Source of the DNA: Catenibacterium sp. co_0103
GTDB lineage: Bacteria > Bacillota_I > Bacilli_A > Erysipelotrichales > Coprobacillaceae
Direction: 5' to 3'
NCBI RefSeq assembly: GCF_004168205.1
Contig: NZ_RCYB01000056.1
Span: 1-13,881, forward strand
DNA length: 13,881 bases
In this document: positions 13,614 through 13,881 of the stretch, one piece after another
Position numbering within the stretch: the first letter of the stretch is position 1
How the letters are laid out: every line of letters starts with the position of its first letter
The notes under the pieces: model-generated
What the model was told of the DNA's origin: nothing
The model's input: only the letters and a program-made list of their open reading frames with translations
Databases searched by the model: none
Program-made: the position numbers and the translations under genes

Positions 13614-13658
13614 GTGAAACAAAAATCAATCAAAACGTATAAAAAAAGACAAACTTAA
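13614..13658 (+). pseudogene. Truncated gene start, probably interrupted by a mobile element
   Basis: A GTG at 13614 with a good ribosome binding site (GAGGTGAT, 13602-13609) opens a frame of only 14 residues, with start MKQKSIKTYKKRQT, then TAA. A strong start with such a short product suggests the 5' end of a longer gene. The next sequence belongs to the end of a minus-strand transposase-like element. The Lys/Arg-rich start could be the n-region of a signal peptide, as in the peptidoglycan hydrolases often encoded after ftsEX, but too little remains to identify it. It could also be a chance frame. Confidence 0.4.
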
Positions 13659-13669
13659 AAATAAGTTTG
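13641..13669 (-). terminator. Terminator downstream of transposase-like gene (minus strand)
   Basis: Minus strand: CAAACTT (13669-13663) pairs with AAGTTTG (13656-13650) around ATTTTT, followed by TC and seven T (13647-13641). It is 32 bp beyond the transposase-like stop. Confidence 0.82.
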
Positions 13670-13700
13670 AATAATTTAGAAAAAATAGAATAATTGAATA

Positions 13701-13881
13701 TTATGGTTTAGTTAATTTAGAAACGTCAAAACCTGATTTCTTAAGAAACTCTATCGCTGATTCTTCTGTTAAAACTTGTTGCTTTATAGGTGGCTTAGGA
13801 TTTTTAAATGATTCATAATCTGAAGGATTAAATGTCTCTCCAGTAAGAATCATATGGTATATACTGACAAGCATCATTCTT
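13701..13881 (-). mobile_element. Transposase C-terminus, probable IS110 family (partial, runs off right edge)
   Basis: A minus-strand frame is open from the window edge to TAA at 13703-13701 and encodes about 59 C-terminal residues. It starts RMMLVSIYHMILTGETF, then NPSDYESF, and ends LKKSGFDVSKLTKP. The 'MM/ILxxIYHMLxTGExxNPxD' pattern followed by a Pro-Lys linker and a short helix resembles the ends of IS116/IS110/IS902 transposases, which have a RuvC-like DEDD domain plus a serine-containing domain and, in characterised cases, use a bridge RNA. Catalytic parts lie outside the window, so the family call rests on the tail only. The noncoding stretch 13659-13700 would be the element's end. 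IS110 elements usually lack inverted repeats, and none is seen. Confidence 0.58.

Noticed and set aside
13409..13633. Minus-strand open frame across the ftsX end
   Set aside because: It is antisense to ftsX and crosses the ftsX terminator, and no start signals were found.

Overview
This window is AT-rich DNA from a low-GC Gram-positive bacterium (Bacillota). The conserved order comFA-comFC-secA-prfB-YitT/YvjA-ftsE-ftsX, the Asn T-box leader and the short RNA-regulated toxin all point to Bacillota. Codon use (many CAG and AGA codons) and the gut-type galactokinase remnant suggest a gut Erysipelotrichia-like lineage, but that placement is inference.

Left part (1-2107). A partial minus-strand gene runs off the left edge. 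Beside it is a 5'-truncated galactokinase pseudogene whose GxMDQ catalytic motif has changed to GLMNE. Then come a DUF134/FeMo-co-domain fusion protein, a lone tRNA-Leu(CAG) with its own promoter and terminator, and a convergent minus-strand operon. That operon is asnB plus an unrecognised 48-aa two-helix membrane protein. It is preceded by a well-formed T-box leader with specifier AAC and acceptor-binding UGGC, so asparagine synthesis is probably induced by uncharged tRNA-Asn.

Middle accessory stretch (about 4010-5420). This holds an orphan HicA-like toxin gene, a 90-aa unknown protein, and a type I toxin-antitoxin locus. The toxin is a 38-aa holin-like membrane peptide. A convergent antisense RNA of about 95 nt overlaps its 3' end and has its own sigma-A promoter and terminator. 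The toxin mRNA's predicted 5' end is complementary to its 3' region, and the antisense RNA carries the same 10 nt as that 5' end. Near-identical A/T-rich elements (core AAATTGTGAT) lie upstream of both toxin promoters.

Right part (5427-13588). This is the conserved housekeeping block. comFA and comFC are the DNA-uptake helicase and its partner, and overlap. secA is a SecA with an N-terminal extension of about 70 residues and no C-terminal zinc finger. prfB is RF2, encoded in one frame without the usual programmed frameshift, and its start codon overlaps the secA stop. A YitT-family membrane protein and ftsEX (divisome ABC complex) follow. The hpf gene often found between comFC and secA is missing here. 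A strong terminator closes ftsX.

Right edge (13589-13881). A 14-codon open frame with a good ribosome binding site ends abruptly next to the 3' end of a minus-strand transposase-like gene (probable IS110 family). This suggests that a gene downstream of ftsX was interrupted by a mobile element.
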